Assembly: GCF_014218805.1 (NCBI RefSeq)
Contig: NZ_JACJUV010000008.1
Location: forward strand, 62,001-126,000
Direction of reading: 5' to 3'
Length of the DNA stretch: 64,000 nt
Origin: Teredinibacter franksiae
GTDB taxonomy: Bacteria > Pseudomonadota > Gammaproteobacteria > Pseudomonadales > Cellvibrionaceae
The notes below the pieces were generated by a model that did not search any database, was not told the DNA's origin, and saw only the letters and a program-made list of their open reading frames with translations. This document shows positions 37,901-47,954 of the stretch, piece by piece. The translations under genes and the position numbers were made by a program. Numbering within the stretch: the stretch's first letter is position 1; the number at the start of each line of letters is the position of its first letter.

Positions 37901-40900
37901 TTTTCGGTCCATTTACTGGCACCTGCGTTGGCGAAGTAGGGTTCGCTTTTACGCAATACACGGCCGAGTATGTCGTACTCGGTGTCTACCACTACCCAGT
38001 CGCTGCCGTCATAGGACAACGTGGCTTGGCGAATAGGACGGCTTTGTACATCAAAACAACCCAGGGTTTGGTTTCCCGTTGCGGTGGTCTCCAGTTGCCA
38101 ATAAACGTTATGGCTTTGGCTACAGACTCCGTAGGTGCCACTGCCCATGGTAGTCGCTGCCGAGGCACCCTCACTGCTGGCGGTAAAATACGGGGTACCA
38201 AAGGCGGTAGTGGCTGCGGTTTGGGTGGTGTAGGCGCCCGTGTTGGTGCGGTCCATGTAGGCACGGGTTTCGGTGGGTGTGCCGTATTTATCGCGGCTAA
38301 CAACGTCACTTACTTTAATGCGGGTACCCGCCGCCGGATTATCGCCACTGGTAAAGCGGTCGTAGACGGCATCAACAAAACGGCCGCGGTCGTCGTAGTC
38401 ACTTTCTGGGCTGTAACGGGTTTGACCATCGGCGGCAATGGTGGAGTATTGCCTGTTACCAAAGCTATCGTAGCTGTGGGTGGTCGCTTGGCTATAGCCT
38501 GTCGCGTCCGGTGAGACGGTCAGGGTTTCAGTTTGAACCATGCCCTCTTCGGTGTAGGTAAAGGCTTTGCTTTGCGTGACGGTATCGTAAGCGGGATTAT
38601 TACTGGATGCTTCGCGGCTGGTGGTCACTTCCGCGGTTTCAAGCCGACCCAACTGTTGGCTCCAGCTTTCGCCCTCGCCTTTAAACACGTAACCGTAGTC
38701 TGATGTTTTATCGAGCACCTTTATTAAGGCTTCGGTATTGCTGCTTTCGTCCATGCCATGCACAACAACGGTTTCTTCTTCCATGTTGCCTTTATTATCC
38801 AACACCCTATTGGTGACACTTTCGCTAACCAAATCCCCTTGAGCCGTACCATTAGCCGCTAGCGCGTATGATTTGGCTACCACTTCGTGGGTGTAGATTT
38901 GCAGGGGGCCTAGTTCGGCCGTTCCGCTATTGGCGGCCGTTTCCGCCAACGGGTCGGCACAACCGGCTATGGGGCCGGTCTCGTCTACACAGGTCACAAA
39001 GCCATCGTAGAAACGGGTTTGTGACAGTACAAAGCCCTCTTCACTTAATACGGTTTTGGAGCGCGGGCGGCCGTTAAAGGGCCAATCCTGGCGAGACTTG
39101 GTAACTGTTTTAAGCCCGGAGTGTTCATTCACGACACTCATTGACTCAAACCCAAGATAACCGCGACCACCAGCCTGAATTTTGGCATTAGCATAGTAAT
39201 AGCTGTGCGTGTTTTTGACATTGCTGTCGATTTGCCCTGCCTGACCTACACTATCATTTGCTGCCGTTGCAGAGGTTTCAACACGCGTAACCACCGAGCT
39301 AGACCCAAATGCCTCCAATACAGGCGTGGCAGGCGTGAGAGATTGCTCTTTTTCATGCAAGGCGTGCCAGGGGGTATTGATGTTCCTATAAAACTCTTGC
39401 TCATCAGCAACCACAACGTTGCCACAAACTTCCATTACATCATCGTCTTCGTCGTCAACGATTTCGATCCAGCAGTGCTCCTCTTCCGCGGTACCAATAC
39501 CGCCAATGCGTGAGTAATGATCACTCTGTGCAATTGGTTCATAAGCAATATCAATTTGATGCCCGTGCCCTTTTGCCACACCAACAATTTTATTTTTTGA
39601 TGTGGTTACAACAGACTGGAGGTTTTTCTTAATGCGAATCTGGTTGCCATCATCTGCGGGCAGCCAGACCATATCCGGGTAGCCATCACTGTCTAAATCC
39701 CGCATTTGATTGCGCGTTGTAGGCTGCCCTTCTCGATAGGCATAAAGGTCAACAGAGTCGTTATGATAAGTGAGGTACTTGTAGTAAATATAGGTCAGGC
39801 TTTCAGTCGACAAGTCAATTGGGTTGACTTCAAAACTGTTAGTCGCCGGGTCCCAAAGGTTGACTTTTCGCGTAAGGGTGTGAGTTGAAAGTTCCCCTGG
39901 CGCATGGCCACCGTCGTCCAGCCAGACGATGTCTGGATGACCGTCAAAATTCATATCCAAGAGGGTTGGGTGCTGCCCCCATGCGTGAGGCAACGAGATA
40001 CTCTTCTCCTCCGCAAACCCTAATCCGGTGCTTAAGCGGTATTTGTAGCTACTAGCAACCCGACGGAATAAATCGGACAGGCCATCTCCATTCAAATCTG
40101 GCGTGGATGTTGAAAAGTTGAAGCCTTGAACACCATAAACAACGCTGAATCCGTTAACTATTTCTGACGCATATTGCTCAAACTTAAGCCCTTCATTGCC
40201 ATTTGCTGTTACCACATAAGGGTAGATCGTGGTATCCATTACATTACAGGCTTCAGCGCCCAGGCCATCTTGATCTTCTTCGGAGCAATCTATCTGATAA
40301 ATACCGGACGCCATAAAATCCACGCGCCCGTCGCCATTAAAGTCGGGGCCAACCTGGTTTAACCGAACAGGTACTTTTACTGAACTCAACTGAAAGTCAC
40401 AGTCATATTCATCGTCACCAGAAGTACATTCAACCGAGTAGTTGTTTTCGAGCAACTGGCCTTCAGAATAAGCATAATAATTTGGCGAGGTTGCGGGCTC
40501 ACCAGGGTTTATTGATAAATAATTAACGACTAATTCTGATTGATAATTCCAGAGGTCACCCACTTTTTCGTCAACCAATCGCATCCTTAAGAAATCTGCC
40601 AGGCCATCCCCGTTAACATCAGCAAACTGGGTAGTGTAGATGGTGTTTTGACCGGGCTCTGTATCGCCATATTTTGGTATTGAAACAGGCGTGGCGGAGA
40701 GCACCCAACGCCCATCTGCAAGCGGTGTAGAAACCCATAAAGAATCTTTGTAGGCGATATCGGTACGGCCATCGCCGTTTGCATCGATAGCCGCAAGCTT
40801 TTTCGCCCACTGCCCATCTGCTGGCCCCGCAGTAACCGCACCGTTCGTGAAGGTTGCGCTAGAAAATACAAAGCTGCCGCTGTCAGTCACTGAACCAAAC

Positions 40901-43900
40901 GCATAACGCAAAGCTGAATTAGTGTCCATCCAGGCAACATCTGTAACACCGTCGCCATTGATGTCACCCATTGCTATAGGCGCACCACCAGCCCCTTCTA
41001 TCCCGGCACCACCCGGGAGCGTGTAACTGTAGTTTGCAGAAGCGTATGAATTCTCCGGAATACTCCACTCAAACACCGTAGGCTGCGAACAGGTACTGCC
41101 CACGCACTCTTGTATTTCACTAATACGACTGAGTTTGTCGTTATCCGTTGCCGCTGTGCCGGTATCGTAGCTGAGCTTGTATTCCCTTAACAATTGTTCG
41201 TTGCTATAGGATTTAATATTTTTTAAGCGTTTGGCCGTGCGTTTTTCATAGCCTGCTACATAGCCGCTGATAATGTCGTCGCGCGGGTCGTACTCAAACG
41301 CAATCTGCGCACCTGGGCTGCTTCCATTACCGTAGGCGAAATTGATTTCTTCTAATCGCTGGCCATCGGCATCATTGTAGTAGTTAAATTCGATACGGTT
41401 GTTAAGCGCATCAAAACGTTCGTTAATGGCCCAGGTAAGCACGGTTTTACTGTCGCTGCTGTTAAGCTGAAGTTTCGAATCGGTTGTTGCGCCGTAGTTT
41501 TCAACCAGGCCATTTTTGTGTTCTACGGTAAAGGCATTGGGGTAGCCGGTGGTGCCGCCCACGGCTGTAATACGCGCGTAACTGTCAATTTCGGTTTTAT
41601 AGGTTGAACCGGGGGCACCGTAAACAGCACCGTCTTGCACCAAGAGACGTTGACCATTTAAACAAAATCGGTCGGTTTGCCCCCAGGCGATAGCCAGGGC
41701 ATTTCTATCTTGCCCTTCGGTTTGACGACAGCGGGATATCTGGCTGCCGGCGCTCAAACTCCAACCCAAACCAGCCAAGCCATTTCCGCCACCACTGGCA
41801 TAACCCAGGCTTACCCGTGGTGCTAAACCGGCAGTACCGCGTGCGGTTAGTACGTCGATGTTGTAGCTGGCCTGACCGCCGGGCGTAACATTAAATTCGC
41901 CTGCCAGGGTTTTGGATTGGTCGATACTGGTACTTGGCGCAGGCGCTGTGGCCAATGCAGGAACCTGGGGTGTATCGATGGTGGATGCAATATTTACACT
42001 GACCGTTTTTTCGCTGGAGTAGCCACCACAACCCAGTTTGTTGCAGGCACGAACCCGGTACTTGTAAGTGGCGTTTTGGGTTTTTGATAAGGTAGCACTG
42101 GTTCCGCTGGTTGTTTGTTCATTGCTCCAGCTACTGCCAGTGCCTTCTTGCCAACGGTAGGAGGTAGCAAGGCTTACGCCGCCCCAACTAACACTGTAAT
42201 TGCCACTGGTATTACTCGTGGGCCCACTCAGCTCGGGCGCGCTGCTAGGAGCTGTTGCGGTGGACGAGGAGGATGTTGCTTTCCAACCGGAACAACTGAC
42301 GTTGCCGCCCACCGTTTTACATGCTCTTACACGGTAATCATAACTGCCCGCACTCGCAACCGAAATCGGTTGGCTTGTCGCTGTGCCTGTATAGATATTG
42401 GTGTAGTCACCATTATTAAAACGCTGCTCCAGTTCGTATTGGGTAATCGAGCCGCTTCCAGTATCCCAGCTAACGGTAAAGTCTCCCCCCTGTAAAATGG
42501 GGGCGTTGATATTACTGGGCATGCCCGGCGTTAGGGCAACATCAATACGTTTTTCGGCGGAGTAGGCTGTACAGCCTATGTTGTTACAGGCACGTATACG
42601 GTACCCGTAGGTGTTGCTGCCTTTTCCACTAATGCTGCGACTGGTGGCGCTGATATCTTGAAGCGTAGCCCAACTGCCGGTTCCAGAGCGCTCTTGCAGG
42701 GTATATTTGCGACTATTGGTCACGCCACCCCAACTAACACTGTAACTGCCACTGGCGTTACTGGTGGGGCCGCTCAGGCTAGGCACACTGCCAGGGACCG
42801 CTGCGATGGACGCGGAGGATGTTGTTTGCCAGCCGGAACAGCTGACGTTGCTGCCCACGGCTTTACACCCTCGCACACGGTAATAGTAACTGCCCGCACC
42901 GGCAACCAAAATCGATTGGCTTGTCGCTGTGCCAGTGTAAACATTGGTGTAGTCACCACCGTTAACGCGCTGCTCCAGCTCGTATTGGGTAATAGAACCG
43001 CTTGCTATACCCCAGCTAACGGTGAAGTCTCCATCGTGTGGTGTGGGTGCACTGATGCTACTGGGCGTGCCCGGCGTTAGGGCAACATTAATACGTTTTT
43101 CGGCGGAGTAGGCTGTACAGCCTATGTTGTTACAGGCACGTATACGGTAACCATAGGTATTGTTACCTTTACCGCTAATGGTGCGACTGGTAGCACTGGT
43201 GTTTTGAAGGGTAGCCCAGCTGCCGGTTCCAGTGCGCTCTTGCAGGGTATAGTTGCGGCTATTGGTAACGCTGCCCCAGCTTACGCTGTAGCTACCATTA
43301 TTGTCGTCAGCGGGTACCGTTAAAGATGGAACGCTGCCGGGTGCGGCCACGGTAACGGCAGAGGAGGAGTATCGCCAGCCCGAACAGTTGGTAAATGAGC
43401 CGCGCACATTACAAGCCCGCACACGGAAAACGTAACTGCCCGCACCGTAGTTAACATTGGTGCTGGTGAAAGAGCCGTCGTAGCTATTCACGTAGCTACC
43501 ACCGTTTTTACTGTATTCCAAATCGTAAGTAGTGGCGTAGCTGGAACTGCCCCAGGAAATACTGATGGCCCCATCACCCAAATTGGGTGAACCGGAGGGC
43601 ACCCCTGGGGTGGCCGGTTTACGGGCCACATTGATTTGAAGAGCATTACTGTAACCGCAGCCAATAGCATTGCATTCTTTAATTCGATAACGGTAATAAC
43701 CATCAGCCTGGTTTCTTACTGTAACTAAATACCATGTATCCACTTCATCTTCGTCCTCACTGTAGGGAATTTCTACATAAGAACCACCATTTACGCTACG
43801 CTCAATTTTTGTCGTATAGGTGTATTCAAACTCATTCCACCGCAGTGTGTAGGAACCAGAGGAACTGTTTACGCCACCTTCAACCAGAAAAGGTGCATCC

Positions 43901-44865
43901 ACTCCCGAGGGTACCGTTTGAATAACACCGTTAGCCGTTTTCCACCCTGAGCAGGCCGTTACACCGTAATAGGTATTACACGCCTTAACCCGGTAATTCC
44001 AGTTTCCTACGGATAGCCCGCTCAAGGTTTTGCTTCGCGAAGCACCATCGTAGCCATTACTCCAACTGCTGGTGGTGCTTTTTTTGTAATCAAAATTATA
44101 CTGGGTGACGGTACCGGAAGAGGCTCCCCAGCTCACTACAACTGTTGGGTCGCTAGGCGTTCGGTCTTGCCCAAGCGAGGGGGGAGTGCCCGGCGCGCGC
44201 GATACCGTCACTGTGCGTTCGGCAGAATATCCCGAACAGCCCGCCGAGTTACAAGCACGTACTTGATAACCATAGCGGCCCGTTCCTTTGCCACTAACAC
44301 TGAAAGAGGTCGATGTACGGGAGGCATCACCACTCCAACCACCACCATTGGTGCGTGTGCGCCATCTGTAGTTCGTAGTGCCCGAAACACTATTCCAAGA
44401 AACGGTATATGAACCAGAAGTGCTGGAGGTAGTACCGGTCATGGAGGGTTTTGAGGGCGGTGTGGAGGGAACGGTAACTTCAATTGTTGTTGGGTTCTTC
44501 CTGCATACTTCCCAGTTATCGTCCTCATCATATTCATCTTCTTCGATGTAGCATGCGTACACTGTGTACACATATTTATACGGCGATAACCCTGACTGAG
44601 CATAGCTTAGGGAGCTAGATGAATTCAGCGTCCACCCGCCCAGCTTTAGTCGATAATATTCAGTTCCAGACAAAGAAGACCATGTAAGTTTAAAAGTTCC
44701 ATCACTGTCTGTGTAGCGAGCAGTACCAACTCCAGAACTAAAACTCCCAAAACTATAGGTTTCTGCCGCTATTGAGGCCGCAAAAAAACATCCAAGCACG
44801 ACAAGCAAGTAACTCACAATATTTTTTCGCATATTCTTCTTCATTAATCCACTAGCTGTAATCAC
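34945..44865 (-). CDS. Giant FN3-SpvB-FG-GAP-YD/Rhs polymorphic toxin
   Basis: A 3306-residue exported protein. Signal peptide about residues 1-35 (ends SIAAE). About ten fibronectin-III-like domains follow (36-983), each ending in YRVRACNxxGCxxYS or ACxxxCSGW, probably disulfide-bearing. Next is an SpvB/TcaC-type domain (about 984-1290, GGQASYNIDVLTARGTAGLAP). Seven FG-GAP/VCBS calcium loops lie between about 1290 and 1740 (GDINGDGVTDV, DANGDGRTDI, DVNGDGLADF, DFNGDGRVDF, DLNGDGLSDL, DMNFDGHPDI, DLDSDGYPDM). YD repeats and an Rhs shell come next (about 2050-2970), with YDHLGSLSLITDE and the core end RYSYVWNNPLNAVDPSG. The variable tip (about 2980-3306) ends in ISHAVLSGGRPVMAAG and THSGHF and is visibly more AT-rich. 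The shell is expected to enclose the tip, which is the toxin; its activity is unassigned. The GTG start at 44865 has GAGGT upstream. Confidence 0.85.
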   Translation of the reverse strand: MITASGLMKKNMRKNIVSYLLVVLGCFFAASIAAETYSFGSFSSGVGTARYTDSDGTFKLTWSSLSGTEYYRLKLGGWTLNSSSSLSYAQSGLSPYKYVYTVYACYIEEDEYDEDDNWEVCRKNPTTIEVTVPSTPPSKPSMTGTTSSTSGSYTVSWNSVSGTTNYRWRTRTNGGGWSGDASRTSTSFSVSGKGTGRYGYQVRACNSAGCSGYSAERTVTVSRAPGTPPSLGQDRTPSDPTVVVSWGASSGTVTQYNFDYKKSTTSSWSNGYDGASRSKTLSGLSVGNWNYRVKACNTYYGVTACSGWKTANGVIQTVPSGVDAPFLVEGGVNSSSGSYTLRWNEFEYTYTTKIERSVNGGSYVEIPYSEDEDEVDTWYLVTVRNQADGYYRYRIKECNAIGCGYSNALQINVARKPATPGVPSGSPNLGDGAISISWGSSSYATTYDLEYSKNGGSYVNSYDGSFTSTNVNYGAGSYVFRVRACNVRGSFTNCSGWRYSSSAVTVAAPGSVPSLTVPADDNNGSYSVSWGSVTNSRNYTLQERTGTGSWATLQNTSATSRTISGKGNNTYGYRIRACNNIGCTAYSAEKRINVALTPGTPSSISAPTPHDGDFTVSWGIASGSITQYELEQRVNGGDYTNVYTGTATSQSILVAGAGSYYYRVRGCKAVGSNVSCSGWQTTSSASIAAVPGSVPSLSGPTSNASGSYSVSWGGVTNSRKYTLQERSGTGSWATLQDISATSRSISGKGSNTYGYRIRACNNIGCTAYSAEKRIDVALTPGMPSNINAPILQGGDFTVSWDTGSGSITQYELEQRFNNGDYTNIYTGTATSQPISVASAGSYDYRVRACKTVGGNVSCSGWKATSSSSTATAPSSAPELSGPTSNTSGNYSVSWGGVSLATSYRWQEGTGSSWSNEQTTSGTSATLSKTQNATYKYRVRACNKLGCGGYSSEKTVSVNIASTIDTPQVPALATAPAPSTSIDQSKTLAGEFNVTPGGQASYNIDVLTARGTAGLAPRVSLGYASGGGNGLAGLGWSLSAGSQISRCRQTEGQDRNALAIAWGQTDRFCLNGQRLLVQDGAVYGAPGSTYKTEIDSYARITAVGGTTGYPNAFTVEHKNGLVENYGATTDSKLQLNSSDSKTVLTWAINERFDALNNRIEFNYYNDADGQRLEEINFAYGNGSSPGAQIAFEYDPRDDIISGYVAGYEKRTAKRLKNIKSYSNEQLLREYKLSYDTGTAATDNDKLSRISEIQECVGSTCSQPTVFEWSIPENSYASANYSYTLPGGAGIEGAGGAPIAMGDINGDGVTDVAWMDTNSALRYAFGSVTDSGSFVFSSATFTNGAVTAGPADGQWAKKLAAIDANGDGRTDIAYKDSLWVSTPLADGRWVLSATPVSIPKYGDTEPGQNTIYTTQFADVNGDGLADFLRMRLVDEKVGDLWNYQSELVVNYLSINPGEPATSPNYYAYSEGQLLENNYSVECTSGDDEYDCDFQLSSVKVPVRLNQVGPDFNGDGRVDFMASGIYQIDCSEEDQDGLGAEACNVMDTTIYPYVVTANGNEGLKFEQYASEIVNGFSVVYGVQGFNFSTSTPDLNGDGLSDLFRRVASSYKYRLSTGLGFAEEKSISLPHAWGQHPTLLDMNFDGHPDIVWLDDGGHAPGELSTHTLTRKVNLWDPATNSFEVNPIDLSTESLTYIYYKYLTYHNDSVDLYAYREGQPTTRNQMRDLDSDGYPDMVWLPADDGNQIRIKKNLQSVVTTSKNKIVGVAKGHGHQIDIAYEPIAQSDHYSRIGGIGTAEEEHCWIEIVDDEDDDVMEVCGNVVVADEQEFYRNINTPWHALHEKEQSLTPATPVLEAFGSSSVVTRVETSATAANDSVGQAGQIDSNVKNTHSYYYANAKIQAGGRGYLGFESMSVVNEHSGLKTVTKSRQDWPFNGRPRSKTVLSEEGFVLSQTRFYDGFVTCVDETGPIAGCADPLAETAANSGTAELGPLQIYTHEVVAKSYALAANGTAQGDLVSESVTNRVLDNKGNMEEETVVVHGMDESSNTEALIKVLDKTSDYGYVFKGEGESWSQQLGRLETAEVTTSREASSNNPAYDTVTQSKAFTYTEEGMVQTETLTVSPDATGYSQATTHSYDSFGNRQYSTIAADGQTRYSPESDYDDRGRFVDAVYDRFTSGDNPAAGTRIKVSDVVSRDKYGTPTETRAYMDRTNTGAYTTQTAATTAFGTPYFTASSEGASAATTMGSGTYGVCSQSHNVYWQLETTATGNQTLGCFDVQSRPIRQATLSYDGSDWVVVDTEYDILGRVLRKSEPYFANAGASKWTENSGMDILGRVTDMVGPVREDGGRPRTQISYVNNRKTTTAHNNSAEGPSTLVRTEITDGLGKIIQVTDPADGITAFAYDARGNLRLMTDPSQVNQTQITFDALNRKTWMNDPDKGEWRYVYNTFGEITCQQDANGQVIQQVYDIRGRLYSRTDRVAASGSACESPTGGVQTYSQWQYDTASNGLGQLEQMWDSGTVGGSARYTQSHSYDNFGRIGTTTTSFPDHSGAITGHYEKATYDQYGRVFQTFDGARTSADFSHNGIQHVYNNQGYLSAVVDVESFNGYRMPYYTVVNMDQRGNITNAEYGNGVTQENEYYADSGLAKIIKAWGGQLVGSGQFAEYQWDMVGNLQSRSEKGSGSFWDNYQSGRDIEESYTYDALNRLNTWTSTGDITEFAEVTYSNIDNIESKTGIGTYDYGSDCSSSQNAGPHAVCRITDDNNTQTLYYYDHNGNLLSDGSGRTLTYSVFDKPLTIQKGSHTTSFQYGPSRARFKRVDVGAEGTTSTLYIGGVEKIKYPDNKIVWKRKVAGVAIETEHVSQQTRELHFLHYDHLGSLSLITDEIGGDVEEHYFDPWGDSRKANRETDTWEDTQPFLKASKPITSRGYTDHEMLDEVELVHMNGRIYDAKIARFVQADPIIQDPLRVQSLNRYSYVWNNPLNAVDPSGFEAETKVRYYNTEYAHGFVGSSIGSTSKNKENTDAGKEQKSKGTSSQSNNNKASGVTFDPESGGGEESQVEQNSMADTQVTSGVAAVAAPAATAAPALEEMIVEGTRRAGNAISHYMRNSLRVAAARFVTHPATLFVAGMFVPGNTGYDRCYDMLSCMVNGVEINTATGMPVSYGGETTSPGGWPGGDDPNNKGGLFRNQVPGSLSQEMQAAKNVGANPMVAARGTQMEGLVNQGTIKWVVNSRGQLIVSSHTVRGQEISHAVLSGGRPVMAAGQAEIAASNGQFIGMRITTHSGHFMRGTSAAQNARAMQVGVDAFRKIGIGF
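42258..43349. repeat. 546-bp tandem duplication inside the FN3 region
   Basis: Two in-frame units of 546 bp (182 codons; about 43349-42804 and 42803-42258) each encode a pair of FN3-like domains and are nearly identical over long stretches. For example, GGCAACAT and the following roughly 70 bases recur at 42535 and 43081. This is a recent internal duplication, absent from the neighbouring FN3 domains. Confidence 0.8.
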
Positions 44866-45039
44866 AGTGCGACCTCAAAACAATTAAGATTCAATAGCCA
44901 TTCAGCGTAAAACCATCAGACGCGCAAGTGCCCTCATCAATATATGAGCAACAATAAAAACAGGCGTACTGAACAGGAAACGTTTACGAGTAAATTTTGC
45001 TGATAGACATATGAGCTGTTTCTTCCATGATAATTCGAC

Positions 45040-45052
45040 TGTTCACTGAACA
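45040..45052. promoter_or_regulatory. Palindrome TGTTCAcTGAACA
   Basis: A 13-base perfect palindrome with one central base, directly beside TATAAA (45053-45058), in the gap upstream of the Rhs gene. It is a plausible operator for Rhs or for a short plus-strand transcript. No regulator was identified. Confidence 0.3.
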
Positions 45053-45088
45053 TATAAAACAATCGTTCGATTTTCCATAAAATGCGCG

Positions 45089-45481
45089 TTGATTATAGCG
45101 CCTTTGACCAAGAATAAAATAGTCCGTTTGGGCTATTCCTTGTTAAATCTTGTAATACTTTTTTACTTATTGCATTCAGAACCCGCCACCCAACAAAAAG
45201 TCGAATCGACTACAACGTCACGATTGCAAGCACAGACGCTAGATTCGCTACGCACAAATACAATTTACGTAAAAAAACCACGGTGCAATTTTCTCAAAAC
45301 GGCGCAGTTGAATAAATTTAAAAAGGAACAGAGGAAACCCGATATAAATCAAGCTTTGAGGTTTTATAATGACTTAGAAACGGAGCGCCATGAATTAACC
45401 AGAAGCAGAAGCAGAAGCATCACTACTAACTCCAACCCCTGCACTCGTACGTATTTAAACCGTACGGAACACACGAAATAA
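45089..45481 (+). CDS. Possible small membrane protein (doubtful)
   Basis: A 130-codon frame starting at TTG, with one strong hydrophobic segment near the start (IVRLGYSLLNLVILFYLLHSE) followed by a basic hydrophilic region ending in an Arg/Ser-rich stretch. There is no ribosome-binding site and no family resemblance. It is the only frame of size in the 44866-45782 gap. It may be real but could equally be chance; no function is proposed. Confidence 0.2.
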   Translation: MIIAPLTKNKIVRLGYSLLNLVILFYLLHSEPATQQKVESTTTSRLQAQTLDSLRTNTIYVKKPRCNFLKTAQLNKFKKEQRKPDINQALRFYNDLETERHELTRSRSRSITTNSNPCTRTYLNRTEHTK

Positions 45482-45782
45482 TTTTTTGCGCCAACAAATA
45501 ACGCTGCACGCCACACCCTACTATACAGGCTCATCTTGCTAGGCCGACAGTTCTGCTATGTGTAATGCAGATTCGTTAACAGAGTAAGGTTAGGAGGATC
45601 ACCGTAAGATAGTAACTGATAACAACGAAAATGAAGTTAACATATAAATTGACAAGTACGGGATAGCAATAGAAGCATAATCAGAGCCGGCCATTTACAA
45701 TAAATGCCAATAAAACCACATATAAAAGCACCGCCCACGCGGCAACAAACACACAATCAATTTCCTTATCTTTACAAAACAC

Positions 45783-45814
45783 AAAAAAAACCCCCGAACA
45801 GGTCGAGGGTTTTC
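45783..45814 (-). terminator. Intrinsic terminator of sucCD
   Basis: On the minus strand the stem CCCTCGA / TCGGGGG (7 bp with one G-T pair, loop CCTGT) is followed by eight T. It begins about 25 bases after the sucD stop. The sequence from 45482 to 45782 shows nothing else. Confidence 0.88.
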
Positions 45815-45838
45815 CATACAAACAACTTTAACCAAAAA

Positions 45839-46711
45839 CTACCAACCGGTAATTTCCTTCAAGCCATCACCAATTTGCGCAAGACTACGAACAGTCTTCA
45901 CACCCGCATCTTCCAATGCAGCAAACTTCTCGTCTGCGGTACCCTTACCACCCGAAATAATCGCACCGGCATGACCCATGCGCTTTCCAGGAGGTGCAGT
46001 AACACCGGCAATATAAGAAACAACTGGCTTGGTTACATTTTCTTTAATGTAAGCGGCTGCTTCTTCTTCTGCGGTTCCACCGATTTCGCCGATCATTACA
46101 ATGGCTTCGGTTTGCGGGTCGTTTTGGAACAACTCAAGAATATCGATAAAGTTTGAACCGGGAATGGGGTCGCCACCAATACCAACACAGGTAGACTGGC
46201 CAAAACCGTAATCCGTAGTTTGCTTCACGGCTTCGTAGGTAAGCGTACCAGAGCGGGAAACAATACCCACTTTACCCGGCAGGTGAATGTGGCCGGGCAT
46301 AATGCCGATTTTACATTCGCCTGGGGTGATAACACCTGGGCAGTTAGGGCCGATTAAGCGCACGCCTAATTCGTCGCACTTAACTTTACACTCGAGCATA
46401 TCCAACGTTGGGATGCCTTCGGTAATACAAACCACTAACTTAACGCCGCTGTGAGCAGCCTCAAGAATGGAATCTTTACAGAAAGGTGCGGGCACGTATA
46501 TAACGGAAGCATCGGCGCCGGTTTTGGCAACGGCTTCAGCCATGGTGTTAAATACCGGTAAGCCAAGGTGGGTTTGACCGCCCTTGCCTGGGGTAACACC
46601 ACCGACCATATTGGTACCGTATTCAATCGCTTGCTCTGAGTGGAATGTACCCTGTGAACCGGTAAAACCCTGGCAAAGAACTTTTGTATCTTTATTAATT
46701 AAAACACTCAT
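45839..46711 (-). CDS. sucD: Succinate-CoA ligase (ADP-forming) alpha subunit
   Basis: The alpha subunit binds CoA and carries the phosphohistidine of succinyl-CoA synthetase, which turns succinyl-CoA into succinate with ATP formation in the TCA cycle. The N-terminal CoA-binding Rossmann part has [37 protein letters not shown] is the family signature; the catalytic His lies in [16 protein letters not shown]. Length 290 is standard. The start codon overlaps the sucC stop by one base, giving tight coupling in the alpha-beta complex. A strong terminator follows. Confidence 0.98.
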   Translation of the reverse strand: MSVLINKDTKVLCQGFTGSQGTFHSEQAIEYGTNMVGGVTPGKGGQTHLGLPVFNTMAEAVAKTGADASVIYVPAPFCKDSILEAAHSGVKLVVCITEGIPTLDMLECKVKCDELGVRLIGPNCPGVITPGECKIGIMPGHIHLPGKVGIVSRSGTLTYEAVKQTTDYGFGQSTCVGIGGDPIPGSNFIDILELFQNDPQTEAIVMIGEIGGTAEEEAAAYIKENVTKPVVSYIAGVTAPPGKRMGHAGAIISGGKGTADEKFAALEDAGVKTVRSLAQIGDGLKEITGW

Positions 46712-47877
46712 TATTTGCCCTCCGCAGCTTTAACAACTTGCTCTGCAGCATCGGTAAGGCTGGTGGCGGCGATAATATTTAAGCCGCTGTCTGCCAATAC
46801 TTTTGCACCCAACTCGGCGTTATTACCTTCCAAGCGACACACCACTGGAATTTTAACGCCAACCTCTTCTACTGCACCAATTACGCCTTCGGCGATGAGG
46901 TCACAGCGAACGATACCACCGAAGATGTTAATGAATACGGCCGATACGTTTTCGTCGGAGAGAATAATTTTGAACGCTTCAACTACACGCTCTTTGGTTG
47001 CACCACCGCCTACGTCGAGGAAGTTGGCTGGCTTTCCGCCGTGCAGCTTTACGATGTCCATGGTACCCATGGCTAAACCAGCACCGTTTACCATGCAGCC
47101 AATATTGCCGTCGAGTGCTACGTAGTTCAGCTCCCACTTGGCCGCATGCGCTTCGCGTTCGTCTTCCTGCGAAGGGTCGTGCATTTCTTTCAATGCGGGC
47201 TGACGGTACATGGCATTGCTGTCGATAGTTACCTTGGCGTCTAGGCAGTGAAGGTTGCCTTCTTCGGTAATAACCAGTGGGTTAATTTCCAGCAGCGCCA
47301 AATCTTTTTCTTGAAACATTTTTGCCAAGCCAAGGAATATCTGCGTGAATTGCTTCACTTGCTTACCTTCGAGGCCTAGCTGAAAAGCAAGATCGCGACC
47401 CTGATAAGGCTGAGCGCCCGTCATGGGATCTACTATTGCTTTAAGAATTTTTTCAGGTGTTTCTTCGGCAACTTTTTCAATTTCAACTCCACCTTCGGTA
47501 GAGGCCATAAAAATGATGCGACGGGTTGAGCGGTCTACAACCGCGCCCAGATAAAGCTCTTCGGCAATATCGGTACAGGTTTCAACCAAAATACGACTAA
47601 CAGGCTGACCGTTTTCATCTGTTTGGTAGGTGACTAGGTTCTTACCCAGCCACTTTTTAGAAAATTCTTCAATTTCGGCTTTTGAGCTAACGAGTTTTAC
47701 ACCACCAGCCTTTCCGCGACCACCGGCGTGAACCTGAGCTTTTACGACCCATTTGTCACCACCAATGATATCCGCAGCGCCTGCAGCTTCTGCCGGCGTT
47801 TCGGCCGCTACACCACTGGAGACAGGCAATCCGTACTCGGCGAAGAGTTGCTTGCCCTGATATTCATGTAAGTTCAT
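46711..47877 (-). CDS. sucC: Succinate-CoA ligase (ADP-forming) beta subunit
   Basis: The ATP-grasp beta subunit of succinyl-CoA synthetase; binds nucleotide and succinate. Seen: [18 protein letters not shown] at the start, [19 protein letters not shown] for ATP binding, [12 protein letters not shown] and [10 protein letters not shown] for metal, [20 protein letters not shown], and [14 protein letters not shown] near the C-terminus. Length 388 is standard. It lies 135 bases after lpd, the gap holding a perfect 8-bp hairpin. The order sucA-sucB-lpd-sucC-sucD is as in Pseudomonas and relatives. Confidence 0.98.
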   Translation of the reverse strand: MNLHEYQGKQLFAEYGLPVSSGVAAETPAEAAGAADIIGGDKWVVKAQVHAGGRGKAGGVKLVSSKAEIEEFSKKWLGKNLVTYQTDENGQPVSRILVETCTDIAEELYLGAVVDRSTRRIIFMASTEGGVEIEKVAEETPEKILKAIVDPMTGAQPYQGRDLAFQLGLEGKQVKQFTQIFLGLAKMFQEKDLALLEINPLVITEEGNLHCLDAKVTIDSNAMYRQPALKEMHDPSQEDEREAHAAKWELNYVALDGNIGCMVNGAGLAMGTMDIVKLHGGKPANFLDVGGGATKERVVEAFKIILSDENVSAVFINIFGGIVRCDLIAEGVIGAVEEVGVKIPVVCRLEGNNAELGAKVLADSGLNIIAATSLTDAAEQVVKAAEGK

Positions 47878-47954
47878 TTCTACTTCCCATTCTTTTCTTT
47901 TCGCATACAGTTGTGCCGTAATTGATAAAGAAATCTATGATGAATATTGATTCC

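Noticed and set aside
36859..38514. Long plus-strand reading frames opposite the Rhs gene
   Set aside because: They are antisense shadows of the YD-repeat region, whose repeated GC-richer codons keep the other strand open; the minus-strand protein has clear family motifs.
45704..46156. 150-codon plus-strand frame over the sucD end
   Set aside because: It runs across the sucCD terminator and into sucD on the opposite strand; no start signal.
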